This document shows positions 35,710 to 48,300 of a stretch of DNA of 64,000 nt, one piece after another. The notes beneath the pieces were generated by a model. That model had not been told where the DNA came from. It saw only the letters and a program-made list of their open reading frames with translations, and ran no database searches. Within the stretch, counting starts at the first letter, position 1, and the number at the start of each line of letters is the position of its first letter. Origin of the DNA: Hormiphora californensis (taxonomy: Eukaryota > Ctenophora > Tentaculata > Cydippida > Pleurobrachiidae); contig CM035350.1 of NCBI GenBank assembly GCA_020137815.1, forward strand, positions 4,410,418 to 4,474,417, read 5' to 3'. The translations under genes and the position numbers were made by a program.

Positions 35710-38220
35710 GGTCTAGATAAAGAGGTTCAGTGGTTAATAACTGCAGTCAATACAAGGTAAACAATAAATAATGGGCTGCCAAAAGACGGGGAAGAGTATT
35801 TCTAATCTGCAGATCAAGCAAGATCAGCGCTGATCAAAAATACTAAAGAAGAAAGAAACGATTTCGACATAGCACAAAGAAAGAGTGAGCTCAAGCTCGC
35901 TATGACATTAAAATCTCTTTGTAATTGAAACCTACTCTTGGAATATTGTCTCGCTCAGTCTCGTTTTCTTGCCTCTAGTATTCGTCATGCTCTATCTTGG
36001 TTAACAACGAGTAAATGCTGTTTTACTGCTGTTACATATATAATATCATTCAATCATAATGATTAACCGATAATTCAAGGACGAAGAAATAAAACTTAAT
36101 ATGTAGATGCTAATTAAAATAAGAGAACTGTAATAGAGAGAATTATAATCGGTCATGAGCCGCATATTTACGAACTATTTATGATTCAATAGCTAGTTTA
36201 CCGGTCGGCAGGACTACGATATTCACAGAAAATTTACTGTACAAGTAACTAAATGGAGAGCAAGGGAAAATAGAGAGCTAGAAAGGAGAGATAGAAAATG
36301 AAAGAGATAGATTTAATCATGGAAACAATATATATATGCAGAATTAAGTACGGAACAATTAGAAACGGGAAATGAAACTTGCTTCTCCAATCTTTCTCTG
36401 TCTCGTTCCATTTCTTTCTTACTCTCTTCTTTTTCTATTTCTCATTAGCAACAGGAAAAAGATCTTGAGATACGAACTGATTACAGGTTTGCTGTTAGGG
36501 AGATTTAATAACTAATAACCACCAGCACAACTCAAGAATCTCTCTTCTCCTATCTCTCTCTCCCTTTTGTTAACTCAAGGTTATACAGTAAAACAAACAG
36601 TATCATCCTTCCTGACAGAGATTGGAGAGAGATTGGAGTGTTTCAAAAATGAAAAAGTTTATGGTTTCTCAGAATTTCTACAGACATAAAACGTCAAACC
36701 ACCCTCAAATTTTTTGCAAAAGCTCTTAGTATATTTAGCGGATCAAGATTCAAGCAGCATATCGTACATGCTCGCTACAAGCTGCTGTAGGAGGAAGGTC
36801 AGACATTTAATTGTTGCAATCAGCAATTAAAATATTATATTTAGACCTCGTTCAATGTTTTCTATTTTATGCTCTATTATATAATTCACTCTCTTGCAGA
36901 TTGTAAGAAGGAGTGACTTATGACCATCGAAAATTAGTACATCGAATCAAAAGTAAATCGAAAATCGAAAGAAGCAATGCTTCTTAGAAGCATACTATCA
37001 TGTACAGAAAGAAGCAAAGAGAGAGAAAGAAACGCTTCTACACATGATGGTTATGTACCATGATGACGGTAAGGGTACCACACAACATTCAACAAGTACA
37101 CGGATCCATGAATGTGTCAACCTGGTGATAATCGTCATGTGTTTATTGTACAACATGATCGTGCCCAGCTGATATATGTAGTGTTACCATATTGCTAACT
37201 ATGTAAGAGAGAGGCAGTTGGACAACTCTCTTCCTCCCTATCCCTGTCTCTCTCTCTCTCGAACACTATCCTAACCATCTTCCCTTCCTGGGAAATTGCC
37301 AATCATCAATTGGCCTCTATCTTATATCTATCTGGATGCATGTACAGGTTTCTCTTTCTATCTCTCTTTATATTTTCTCTTTCTCTCTTTCAATGACAAA
37401 ATATCTCTCTCTCCCCCCCACTTTCTCTGTGTATCTGCTTGTTTGATACACAGCAATATAGTAAGTAGCTGCTATGAACTCATCACATCTCTATAATAGC
37501 GCCCAGTAGCTAACAATCAACCTACACACGCAACTCCATGGTTCTATATATATTATATGCATATTACTGCTTTAATAACAATTGTTATACATAGCTAATA
37601 TGTTCAGTTAAAATCTAACATAATAGTAAGGAAATTGAGAGTCCTGATTTGTTTTGTAGAACGTCGACAACACTGGAGATAGTACTAGAGAACTTGGTCT
37701 GGCATTTTGAACCAGCACTTAACCAAACAACGAGACAGTTTAATACCTCAACACCCCTCTTTCCTATCTCTAGTAATACCTCTGTCTTTCCTCTCTCCGT
37801 CTCTCTCTATATCTCACTCTAAGGAAGCACTTCCCTCTAACTCCCTCTCTCAAACCCTTACAACATCATCACATATTCGGCTGCTTCTGCTGTATGCACA
37901 TTATAATACACAGGGCAATGTATACACGTTCCGTGGTAGACCTGACAGCTAGAATGGGAGCCTGGGATTCGGAGGAACGTGAGGTAATATATGCACGTGT
38001 AGGAAAAGGAAATGTGTTCCAATATAATATCGAAACAATGACAATGCTCTCTGTCGAATTACAGGACTTCATTCGCCGATTTTGTCTCTTTATTTTTTGT
38101 GTCTTTCTGTGCCTTACTCTTTCTCAGCCTCCATCCTACCACAATAGGGCATACAAACGAGAGCTAGAGAAAATCATTATCTCGCTTTTTCTCTAACTCA
38201 GATACACTTCCTTTTAAGTA

Positions 38221-38294
38221 CAGTCGGAGTCGGACCCCGATTTACCGGGATGCTCGGGGGAAAGGGTTTTGCCCGGTATATCGGGGTCCGACTG
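38221..38294. mobile_element. 74-bp MITE, second pogo/Tigger-like copy
   Basis: Starts CAGTCGGAGTCGGACCCC and ends ATCGGGGTCCGACTG, with TA to the left and a CA (probably mutated TA) to the right. The inner GGTTTTGCCCGG motif is shared with the 33966-34102 copy in inverted form. Confidence 0.7.
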
Positions 38295-40333
38295 CAGTAC
38301 TCCTCTAACAATTTCTTGAAGAGCAATTGCTTGTCTGGAGTGGGTCTTCAAACAAAGCAAGAGACCAACAAAAAGATTTAGTAGAGATTTACCGTGATAT
38401 AATGTCTCTGTGTACTTCTAGGCTATGATTCTTTCTTTATCTCTCTTTCTCTTTTTTCTCTCTTTCTCTTTTTTCTCTCTTTCTCTTTTTTCTCTCTTTC
38501 TCTCGCTCTCTCTCTCTCTCTCTCTCCCTCTCTCACTATCTCTCTACCTCCTCACTATTTCTCCTTCATATTCTATCTCTTCAATATATATTCCGCGTGT
38601 TCCTTTCTCTCGATTTCATCTCAGTAACAAAGAGAGATAGAGAGGGGAGAGAGAGAGGCGGGAGGGAGGGAGAGAGAGTACCGTCGTCGCTGGCTCTGAT
38701 AAATTTTAATGATTAGCAGCTCGATAATCACGATGTGACCGGAATTGGACACAAGCTAATCAGGGCTAAATACTTCCTGTGTAACACACTCCGAGAACGA
38801 GAGAAGAGCTGAGTGGAGGAGGAGGAGGAGGGGAGTGAGATAGATGTACAGTGAGCGAGAACGAGAGAGAGAGATGGCTGTCGAGAACGAGGAAGAGAGC
38901 GGATGACGAGGGAAAATAGCGAGAGAGATAGAAAGAAGAGTGAGAGAGTGAGAGAGATAGAAAGAAGAGAGAGAGATAGAAAGAAGAGAGAGAGTGAGAT
39001 ATAAAGAGAACAAGATGCGAGCCAGTGGGTAAATGGGTAGGTGAGCACGACGAGAAGAAGGAAAATATATAGAGAGAGGTAAGTAAGGAGCAAATTAGCC
39101 AGCAACAAGATCGATCTAACCGCGTGGGTAAAGCTGAACTCACACAACCGCACATGCAGAGGCATATAAGAGTGAGACATTCAAGGTATTTAGTAAGCCC
39201 ATGTTATACAATATCAATGAGATAGTGGAGCCAGCCAAGTGATAAGATGTAACATAAGGTCACAACTGCTACTAAAGTTGGATAACCTCATACCAAGGTT
39301 TCTCAGTGGATTTACAATGACATAAATTAACCGTAGATATAGTTAGGTGTGATTGGTGAGTTTATATCGGCTTTATAGCAGCAGACAAATTACATGTTCG
39401 CATCCATCAACATTATAGAGATAATTAAACTGGGATAACCAGCTCGTAGACGAACATTTGGATTAGCTGACGCACAGACTGTTAGTTAAATAATCGTTTT
39501 ACTGAGAAGATGCCCTTATGACGTCAATAAAGAATCACTGCACTCGTAATTATAAAGCTACCATCCTCAGATTTCTGAGGGACACTCATTCCATCTCCTC
39601 GTAGATTTAACCAGTTATGAAACTAGAGGGTTCAAAAAGAATTTGAATATTTCTTGACGGATCGAAATTAAAAGGGATTGTCTCAGGAGTATTTTCGGAT
39701 CGTGTTATCTCCAATATAAGTAGGCGAAGGGACAGGCCCCATATTTGAAACGTGCATTCTCCAGTTCCTCAAAAATGGTCTATAGGCGGACATAAATTTG
39801 ATCAATTTAGCAGTTGGATGGATTCGAAGTGCATGTCAACTGTTGTTTAGCAGCTAAACAACAGTCAACAGTTAAACTACCCTATTCTCGTTCTTAGAAA
39901 CGCTTTAGTGAGAATTTTTTATAAGAGCCTTTTCAATCGTAAATGACAAAATTCAAAGACACCCCAACAAAGTAAGAAACCCCTAACCTGTTTAGCTTCT
40001 TAGTTTTTGGGTTACTAACTCTTGTGGTTTCATAGAAAAAGTATCTGCTTCATGGAATCACAATTCACACGGGATCCTCTCTCCCAGCAACTTCCATTTA
40101 CCTCAAATCGACTTGCACGACTGAGGCTGGATCCCTGCACTGGAAACAAGCCTATCACTTAGAGATTTTGGAGTGCTGGTTCAAGCCTTTCTTGATTGGC
40201 AGGGGCACAAAAAAAGATTGCGAGAGCGGACGCCGCAAAACATCTTGGGTCCTGTCTCCTGAGTAAGATCGGGAACCTGCTCGACTCTCGAGTACTATTT
40301 TCCACCTAAGATTAGCTGGATATCGAGCTACTT

Positions 40334-40458
40334 GAGCGTTCCTTTACTAGACGTACAGCGGAGTGTATTGTGTAAGGGAATAACCTTAAACCTACAGTAG
40401 GTTTAAGGTTATTCCCTTACACAATACACTCCGCTGTACGTCTATTAAAGGAACACTC
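40334..40458. repeat. 125-bp near-perfect palindrome
   Basis: Two 57-bp arms centred on CCTACAGTAGG at about 40391-40401. Only about two mismatches separate the arms (GAGCGTTCC and GAGTGTTCC at the outer ends). Pairing weakens outside. No direct repeat at the ends was found. Confidence 0.9.
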
Positions 40459-41221
40459 TAGCAGCGGCTGCAATATCTTCAGATCAGCTCCCTCAACCCA
40501 TGAGAGATTATTCTACATATGACTGTGGAAGATGCTTCATGGTCCTAAATCCTAAAAGCGAAAATTTGGCATACGATGTGGCCGCTTAAACGGGTTAGCA
40601 GTTAGCACACGTCTCAAGCCACTCTAAAGTCCGTTTCAAGCGACTTGAGCTGCACGTTTTCCCGTTCGGAGGGCGCTCAGCCGCGACGAGTGTCAGCACT
40701 TAGTGAGGGTTTTGAGAGGCGCCCTAGGGATGTCAAGAGATTAGACCTCGAGCTACCCCGGTCCCGACTCCCGGCCTCCAAGGTCACTGACAGCGGGAAT
40801 CCGAAGTGCGATCCTTTGATTTTTCAAAGTTTTGAACTTTTCAAACGCGGAAAACGGCGCGATCCGATCTTCACTTTTTAAAAACAGCAATCCGACGCCG
40901 CGCACCAATGCAGATAAAACTTAAAATTTGCCGCGCGTTTCATAAATTTTTGGAAATAGCGACGCTATTCCCCAAAACCTTTTGAAAAAAAAACTTTTTG
41001 AAAATCGAAAAAAAAAAAAACTCAAGACTGCAAATTTGATTTTTAAAACCTGTCAGGAGCGTTCAGGCTCCAGTTTACTGAACCTTAGCATAAAAGTACT
41101 GTAGAGCACATCATTCACTGAGTAGGTTCCCTTTAGATACCCAAAATTGAGCATTTATAAACCGCTAAGCGAGTTTTTGGACCTTCTAACAGCTGCTAGG
41201 GACCCTTAACTGTTCACTAAT

Positions 41222-41580
41222 CGAGTTGAAAAGCGCTGCTGTATCCCGCGCTGCTATCGGGGCCAACAGCGTTTGCCAACTAAACGAGCAACAGCTGCCC
41301 CAAGATGTTAAATTATTGGGAAACTATTGGGGTAATCGTGCACTGGGATGGGTTATGGCAATTGGTAGTGGAGCCGGTCACCGGTATGAGGTATCCAATG
41401 TGCGGTATCCGGTGACCTCTCAGTCTCATCATGAGACTCTCGTCGGTGGACGGTGCACGTTATGTCCCCGGTTCCCTTATGCAGATGATGCACAGCGTGG
41501 TTCATCTTGGATCTCCCATCTGAAACCTGATGTCAGTTTCTAGTTTGTAATTGGAGCGTAAAGAGCTGAGGTCCTTTCTC
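41222..41580. repeat. Dispersed repeat, inverted copy of sequences at 23.8 kb and 11.9 kb
   Basis: The left part (41222-41290) is the inverse complement of about 23799-23850, sharing TTGAAAAGCGCTGC, TATCCCGCGCTG and AGCGTTTGCCAA. The right part (41490-41575) resembles 11925-12020 in direct orientation (GTGGTTCATC, CTCCCA, TGTCAGTTTC, GGAGCGTAAAGA). The element type is unknown. Confidence 0.55.
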
Positions 41581-41953
41581 TTCCCACGCAAAGTGAATCC
41601 GTGCTCTAACTGTAACTAAAAACCATCGGCTGTTTTACGTTGCTGGTGTAAACTAACTTTGGGTTTTCCAAATTCCATTTGAGGGGTAGATAGATCGTAT
41701 TGATTGCAGGGTGCTATTTTCCCTCCAAAGAAGATGCTTTTATTCATCTTGTTAGGGGCGGAGACCATTGGTGGATGTAACATTTTAAACGATATTTCGA
41801 CACTATAAATGTAAATCAGAACACAGTATTCTTTTGAGAGATGCCAATTTAGTATGTCGGCTGGCTTGCTGCCAATTGACACACCTATATAACAATGCAA
41901 TAACTCGTCCAGCTAGATGCTACACTGCAGTAGAACTGCAGAGGACTTTGTTT

Positions 41954-43243
41954 ATGGATGAATGCTTTAATCAGCCTGGTTTTTCTGAAGGCCCTCCCAA
42001 GAAAGGTAATACATTCATCGGGGGCGATCTTTCTAGCTTATTTCTAGCGTATTGCACCCCGTTTTAAAATTATAATAGAGATTACATCATATATTGCAGG
42101 TGGTAAGGAAGCAAACTTGTTGTCAGATGATCCCTTACTCTCCAGCACTACTGAGGTACGTCACAACGGGGGGGTCACAATTTATCAGCCCCCAAACAGA
42201 TTGAGGATGTAATCGATTGTAATACAATATTGCTTGAATATACCCCACTATCACCCCTGCATCTTAAATCACACCCCAAATACTTTTACATCCTTGATTC
42301 AGCTCTTACTCTTTCAGTGGCTAAACAAGATTGATGTGGATAGTCTGCCAGCGTCTGTTTTGCAGGTAGATCCCTAAATATTGGCAATATATATTGAGAC
42401 TGAAACAAAATAGGGATAACCGGGAAGTTGGGCTTCTGAGAGCTGTCCTAATTTATTCACAGTGTAGTCATGACGTCAAACTGATTTCGCACCGCCGCCC
42501 ACCCTCTCTCAGTAACCCGAGAGTTCGCTTATCACTGCTTGCCTTTTCTTTGCTTCTTTCCTTGTAACCATGATAGCTGATGGATACGTCTTTGTAAGTC
42601 CCACCACGCCCATTATGTTCACATAATAAATCTGTAATTAGTTCAAAATATTCACGTCAAGATGTCCCTCTGTAACTCATTTATGTCGACTGTAATTGCT
42701 TTCTCTTTCTGTCGCTCTCTCTCTCCCCTGAACGTTAAAACAGCTCTGTGTACATACCGTCTCTGTACCATTAGCATGTGAAAACGTAGTGTGTACACTA
42801 ACTATACAATATAACAGTGTTCTAATATACTAAACACACATGAGATCAGGTAAGACAATTCTAAAAATTTGGGTCAATGCCAGGGAAATGTTTAAAACCC
42901 TTGCTTACCAATGTCTCACTGAATGCAGCAACAGTGAATCACGCCATCCGGGTTTATGCGAGTAATGTGCGATACAGGAAGCAAATTCGTTCAGAAAGTA
43001 ATCTACTCATATAACAGGAATTTGGGGTTCCATTGCATCATGATCATGATAATACATCGTCTGAAGTGAAGTGAAGTTATTCTAGCCCTACTGCAGGCAA
43101 AAGCAGGTTGCAATGGAAGTGGAACATTTTCCTTTAGGATCCAGATAGGAACAGTCATGCCATTGTTCTGACGTGTTCATCTTGATTTCTCTCTTCACAT
43201 ACACTGTCAAGTTACTTCACATGTCTCTCGCTCTCTCTCTCTC

Positions 43244-43286
<43 letters not shown>

Positions 43287-44536
43287 ATCCATCTCCAGTG
43301 CAGCCCCGTGGCAGTGTGATCATATGACGATGCCGTTTCACTGTCTGTCTTTCTTTCTCAACTTGTTGTGTTCGTTGTGTGTCATGAAGAGGGCTCGAGT
43401 GAGTAGCGGCACTAATACCACATTTTCTAACCAGGTTTCCGTAAATTCAGCTGACTTCTTGTTATATAATATCCCCCTCAATATACTCTAAACACGGCCC
43501 CCTTGTTTAGGTTGAGTCCGCTCTGGACAACCCGCTACCCTACCACTTGGAGGCAAAACAACGACGTCAAATACAGCAGTACATGTCCTCACAGCAGCTT
43601 ACCCCCCATACTAACATCCTTAGCCCCTCCCGTAAGTTGCAATGTACCATTTCAACACCCTGCTGTTGTAACAGCATGTAGCAGCATAAACGATTCATGT
43701 TGGTGTTTTTTTAATAATCAGTAACTTGAAAATGATGTTTAAGGAGATATTTTCCAATGTACAATCTATGTAAATCACCTCTCTCTATCCCCCACCCAGG
43801 TCTGTCACCCAACTCGATGACCTCTGAGAATGCCCTATCGCCTGATGACATGCAGAATTTTGGTGGTTTCGAGATTGACAGTATAGCAATAGACAGTATA
43901 CTAAATGATGTTGATGAAATGACTGTAGATGTGCCTGTTGCCGGGTCTGCCGGGTCCTATCCCTACCCCAGTACCGTACCGTCTGTGCCCCATGCTCACT
44001 CAGGGGGAGTTTTCAGCTATTACCCTAGCCACAGCCCCGGCACCCCCAATTTCCAGAGTGCCAGTGTCCCGGGACACTCCAATGCAATGTCGTGTCCCGC
44101 ACACCTGGGCATGCCCAAGGAGAGCTTCAGCTTGGAGAAATATGCCAAGGACAGACAGAAAAAAGACAACCACAATGCGATCGAGCGGCGGAGAAGGTTT
44201 AACATAAACGATCGGATAAAGGAGCTGGGGGGTCTCCTTCCGAAACATGATCCGGAGATGCGACCTAACAAGGGGACGATACTGAAAAGTAGTGTAGATT
44301 ACATACAGAGTTTACAAAGTGAACAGCTTCATTCAATGAAAGAACGGGAGCTCATGAGACACCGGATAACACAGTTGGAGGAATGTCTCAGGAAACATGG
44401 GATAGGGGAGGAACACTGGCCCACACCTCCCCATTTCCCCATTGACTCCAGAACTTTTGGTGGGCCCCATCATCATCACCATCAGCAACATCTGAAAATC
44501 AAGGAGGAACCAAGTTCTCCCTACCTAGGAGAATAG
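41954..44536 (+). CDS. MiT/TFE-family bHLH-leucine-zipper transcription factor
   Basis: Five phase-consistent exons (41954-42005, 42100-42155, 42318-42365, 43511-43631, 43800-44536), 337 aa. Exons 3 and 4 encode [32 protein letters not shown], the counterpart of the MITF/TFE PTSVLQVQTHLENPTKYH region (family motif recalled, no search). The exon 5 N-part has [20 protein letters not shown], an acidic activation-like segment. From about residue 212 comes [19 protein letters not shown], the invariant MiT basic region, then helix-loop-helix [20 protein letters not shown] and [13 protein letters not shown], and a short zipper. The C-terminus has IKEEPSSPY, a likely SUMO site. These factors bind E-box/CLEAR sites and control lysosomal and metabolic genes. 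The Rag-binding N-terminal helix of TFEB/MITF-A is not seen. The loop is one residue shorter than in vertebrates. A 17-nt segment at 42575-42591 looks like a mini-exon but would break frame. Confidence 0.9.
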
Positions 44537-44560
44537 TGCGTGTGTGATCAGTAGGAGTGA

Positions 44561-44566
44561 AATAAA
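44561..44566 (+). terminator. Poly(A) signal of the MiT/TFE gene
   Basis: A canonical AATAAA 25 bases past the stop codon, implying a very short 3'-UTR if it is used. Confidence 0.55.
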
Positions 44567-45336
44567 ATCTGTAAATATCCGATTTGATGTGTTAATCCAG
44601 AAAATCAGTCCCTCATCATTTTTAACTGTTTTACACGCTTTTAATTGAAGTTAACTAAAATTTTAAGTTTTTACTGAGCCACAACAGTTTAGTGACCTTT
44701 AGATTGAAAGTTTTGTAGGTTTTAAGAATGTGTAGCTGATGTGTAAACTAATTTGTTTAATTTGTATTCACACTGTTAACAGTTAAACCGATGGCTCTGC
44801 TACGTTTTGTTCTGAAAAACTCATCTGGAACGTTCCAAATGTTTCTCTAAAAATAGACGGCACTTGGACGGTTGGCGCGTAGCTCACCGACAAAATGAAA
44901 GAGTGTGAGTGTGCGCAGTTGGGACGCGCACTGTATACACGCTGATCTTATGGTCACGAAATCAACAATCACGTACGCAGAGAGGAGAGATGGGAGGGGT
45001 TCTGCGCGAGCACGTCCTTGAGTAATGCTCCGCGCGTTCCTGCAAGTCATTCTCGCCCGGGATGTAACTTCATGGGAAGGATCGAGAAGGAGAGGGCTCA
45101 CATGGTAAAATATCTAATTAGTTCCATTTTGTAAACTAGGATGATCTAGAATGGATGAATCAGTCCGTTCTAGTGCTTTGAAAATGTACGACAAGTGCAT
45201 TATAGTGACAAAAAGAAAAACACATTTAAATAATGACATCTATCGCTTGACTATTCATAAATTATAAAACTGAATTATAGGGGAAAACATGCATAAATAT
45301 TTTACATAATCATAATAAGTTAAAGGCATCATTTAT
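44567..45336. other. Spacer between convergent MiT/TFE and iPGM genes
   Basis: A/T-rich with a CpG-bearing patch at 44870-45080. Nothing further recognised. Confidence 0.5.
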
Positions 45337-48300
45337 CTATGCAATGAGTGATCGTCCGGTCATAGCAGCAGGTTGCTTGACTCCCATTAGATTCAACACT
45401 GTGGGTGCAACATCGCACAACGCCATGGTAACATCTTCACTCAGGAAGGAGGCTGACCCGCCATCCATATAGAATGGTACTGCAAGGAAGGGGTCGAGAT
45501 TATTATATTCAAGGTGAAATAGGATACAGAATAGATAACAGAATGTCACACACACACACAGACATGTACGTGACTTGTTTACACAGCCGGGGGATTGGGG
45601 AAGTTAAATATAATAAACTACTACTAAACTGTAAACAGGAACTAGAATCAGGAAACCTTCTACATTCAGGAGTGTACTGCTATAACAGTATGGCATTACT
45701 CTTTACTTTTATTACCTCTACTACAAGTATGGGCTGTGTGAGGTCCGCCTGATTCTGAGAGCATCTTTTCAGCATTTCCATGATCCGAAGTGATAAGGAA
45801 TACATAACCAAACTTCCGGCACGCCTCAACTATCTCACCTATACACCTGTTGAGATATATAATTGTCGCGATTACTGTATCATTACACTTGTAGTAATAT
45901 ATAATTGTTGCGATTACTGTATCATTACACTTGTAGTAACATATAATTGTCGCGATTACACCTGGGATAGTATAGTATAATTGGCAAGACATGATTACTG
46001 TCTCTATAGAAACCACACACTGGGATGATTTGTCCAATTAGACATACCACGTACGTGTGCCATTACTGTTATTGTATAAAGCAAGTTAATGGATTTGAGA
46101 GCCGTATTAAATAATACAGTTCAACTGGTATAATACAGAGTGTAAGATCCATCGATAATGCATATATATAATGAGATCTTAACTTGAGATCATAAGTAAG
46201 TGTTTCTATAAATTACCTGTCGGTTTCTGAGCAGGCTATAACGGTTGGTTCGTATTTCCCAGTGTGTCCTACCATATCAGGGGGAGCAAAGTTGCACATC
46301 ACCATCTGGTGTTCTCCCTTCTCTATCTGAGCAACCATCTGGGAAGGGGAAGTAGGGGTTGGGAGAGGGGGCTGGAAGGGGCAACCATCTGGTGTTCTCC
46401 CTTCTCTATCTGAGCAACCATCTGGGAAGGGGAAGTGGGGGTTGGGAGAGGGGGCTGGAAGGGGCAACCATCTGGTGTTCTCCCTTCTCTATCTGAGCAA
46501 CCATCTGGGAAGGGGAAGTGGGGGTTGGGAGAGGGGGCTGGAAGGGGCAACCATCTGGTGTTCTCCCTTCTCTATCTGAGCAATCATCTGGGAAGGGGAA
46601 GTGGGGGTTGGGAGAGGGGGCTGGAAGGGGCAACCATCTGGGGTTCTCCCTTCTCTATCTGAGCAACCATCTGGGAAAGGCAAGTAGGGAATAAGAGGGG
46701 CTGGAAGGGGGTGGTGGTAGAATTTAGAAAGTAGGAAATGATACAATAGGGGATACATTCTGGGTAACTGCCAACAAACGATAGACAAACAGTGGGACAC
46801 GAAATAATACACTAAAAATTACAATAGGCCATAGGGACTAACAACTTACAGCTTTGGCTACTCCAGCAGCATTCATGGTCGGCTGGAGGTCGTACGTTGC
46901 AACCTTGGGAGAGGGTACCATTTCCCTGTGTTCACCGGACCATTGTTTTTCCAGGCCACCGTTAAAGAAAAATGTAACATGGGCGTACTTCTCTGTCTCT
47001 GAAGGGAATAGAAAGGTTATCAGTCAGTTAGAAAGGGATAGAAAGGTTAGCTAGCAGGTAGTAGGGGATATAAAGGTTAGCTAGTAGGGGATATAAAGGT
47101 TAGCTAAAAATAGGGAATGGAAGGTTTGAAATCATCAGATTTACACACTGGACTTGCCAGATGTGCTATAATACACTAGGATTGTTTTGTTCAAACCCGG
47201 TGTGAAAGGGTCGTGCACGACAACACTAAACCAACAACAATACCTGCACAGTGGTATTGGGAGATGTTGTGTTTGCTAAGACACTCCGCTAGTGTGTCTT
47301 CATTCGAGGATGGTGGGAAGAGAGAGGGGAATGGGAAATCCTCCTTATACTTTGTCATTGTAACCACAGATAGATTCCCAGGGACTTTAGCAGTTTCAAA
47401 GTGTTGCTGTATCCCAAAGGCCTCCGAAATTTGCCTCATTCGATCAGATCGGAAATCAAAGAACAGGAGAGTATCTCCATCTCCAATTCTACCCTCCTCA
47501 TCCACAATGATGGGTTTCAGGAATTCGTCAGTCACATCAGCAGCATACTGATCCCTTATGAACTGGAGGACTTTATCCTTGGAAACTTGGTCACCAATTC
47601 CCTGGACCAGGCCCTCGTAGGCAAGTTGAATTCTCTCGTGTCTCTTGTCTCTGTCCATTGCATAATACCTGGTAGGGGGCAAGAATATTACATTATTGCA
47701 GTTGAATATTATAATCAAGCAGAGAATTCTCTGGAATTAGAATTGCGTGTTATAGTGTAGGAGACGATGATATGACTTATATGAGGGGGGCACGGGGCGA
47801 CTTATGAAGGAAATGTGAAAGTAAACAATGTCCCTCCACCTTCGATACTACATAATATCAGAAATAATTCATGTAACATTCCTGTATCAAACTAAACCTG
47901 TTTATTCCTGTTTATTCCTGTTTATTACCTGCCTACAATGGTAGCCAGTGATCCGAACCCTAGATCATCAATGTAACCCATCATTTCCTCTACAAAACCT
48001 ACACCTGATGTGGGTTTGGTGTCTCGGCCATCAGAGAAGAAATGAAGGTAGGTGGGAGGGGCACCCAGTTTCTTCAGAGCAGACAAGAGCCCCTTGCAGT
48101 GATCAATGTGAGCATGTACACCACCATCAGATACAAGTCCTGGAATGTTTGGAAGCCGGGTTAGACGATAGATGTATACACAGAGTTATTCATCAGACAA
48201 TGATCACAGATGTTTTAGATTTCAAATTGACAAAGAAAACGAGCAGCACCCGGCAGCACTACAGCTGTACTTGAACTGTTCGTACTGTCTCCGCAATCAC

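Larger units (their letters stand above)
35710..41953. other. 6.2-kb gene-poor intergenic region
   Basis: No coding exon supported. It includes the likely promoter of the calcium sensor (right of 35710), CT-rich and TTTCTCTC repeats at 38430-38560, GA-rich sequence at 38630-39010, the pogo-like MITE at 38221-38294, a small TGTTGTTTAG hairpin at 39840-39870, the 125-bp palindrome at 40334-40458, and a dispersed repeat at 41222-41580. The last stretch before 41954 is the presumed 5'-UTR of the MiT/TFE gene. Confidence 0.55.

Noticed and set aside
42575-42591. 17-nt mini-exon in the MiT/TFE gene (CTGATGGATACGTCTTT)
   Set aside because: It has AG and GTAAGT borders, but its length breaks the frame. 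Direct joining of 42365 to 43511 matches the family sequence PxSVLQ followed by V-x-x-x-L-x-NP.
46303-46717. Proline-rich protein frames across the 83-bp repeats
   Set aside because: They arise because 83-bp units permute frames. The real use of this sequence is the iPGM exon 5 start and its acceptor.
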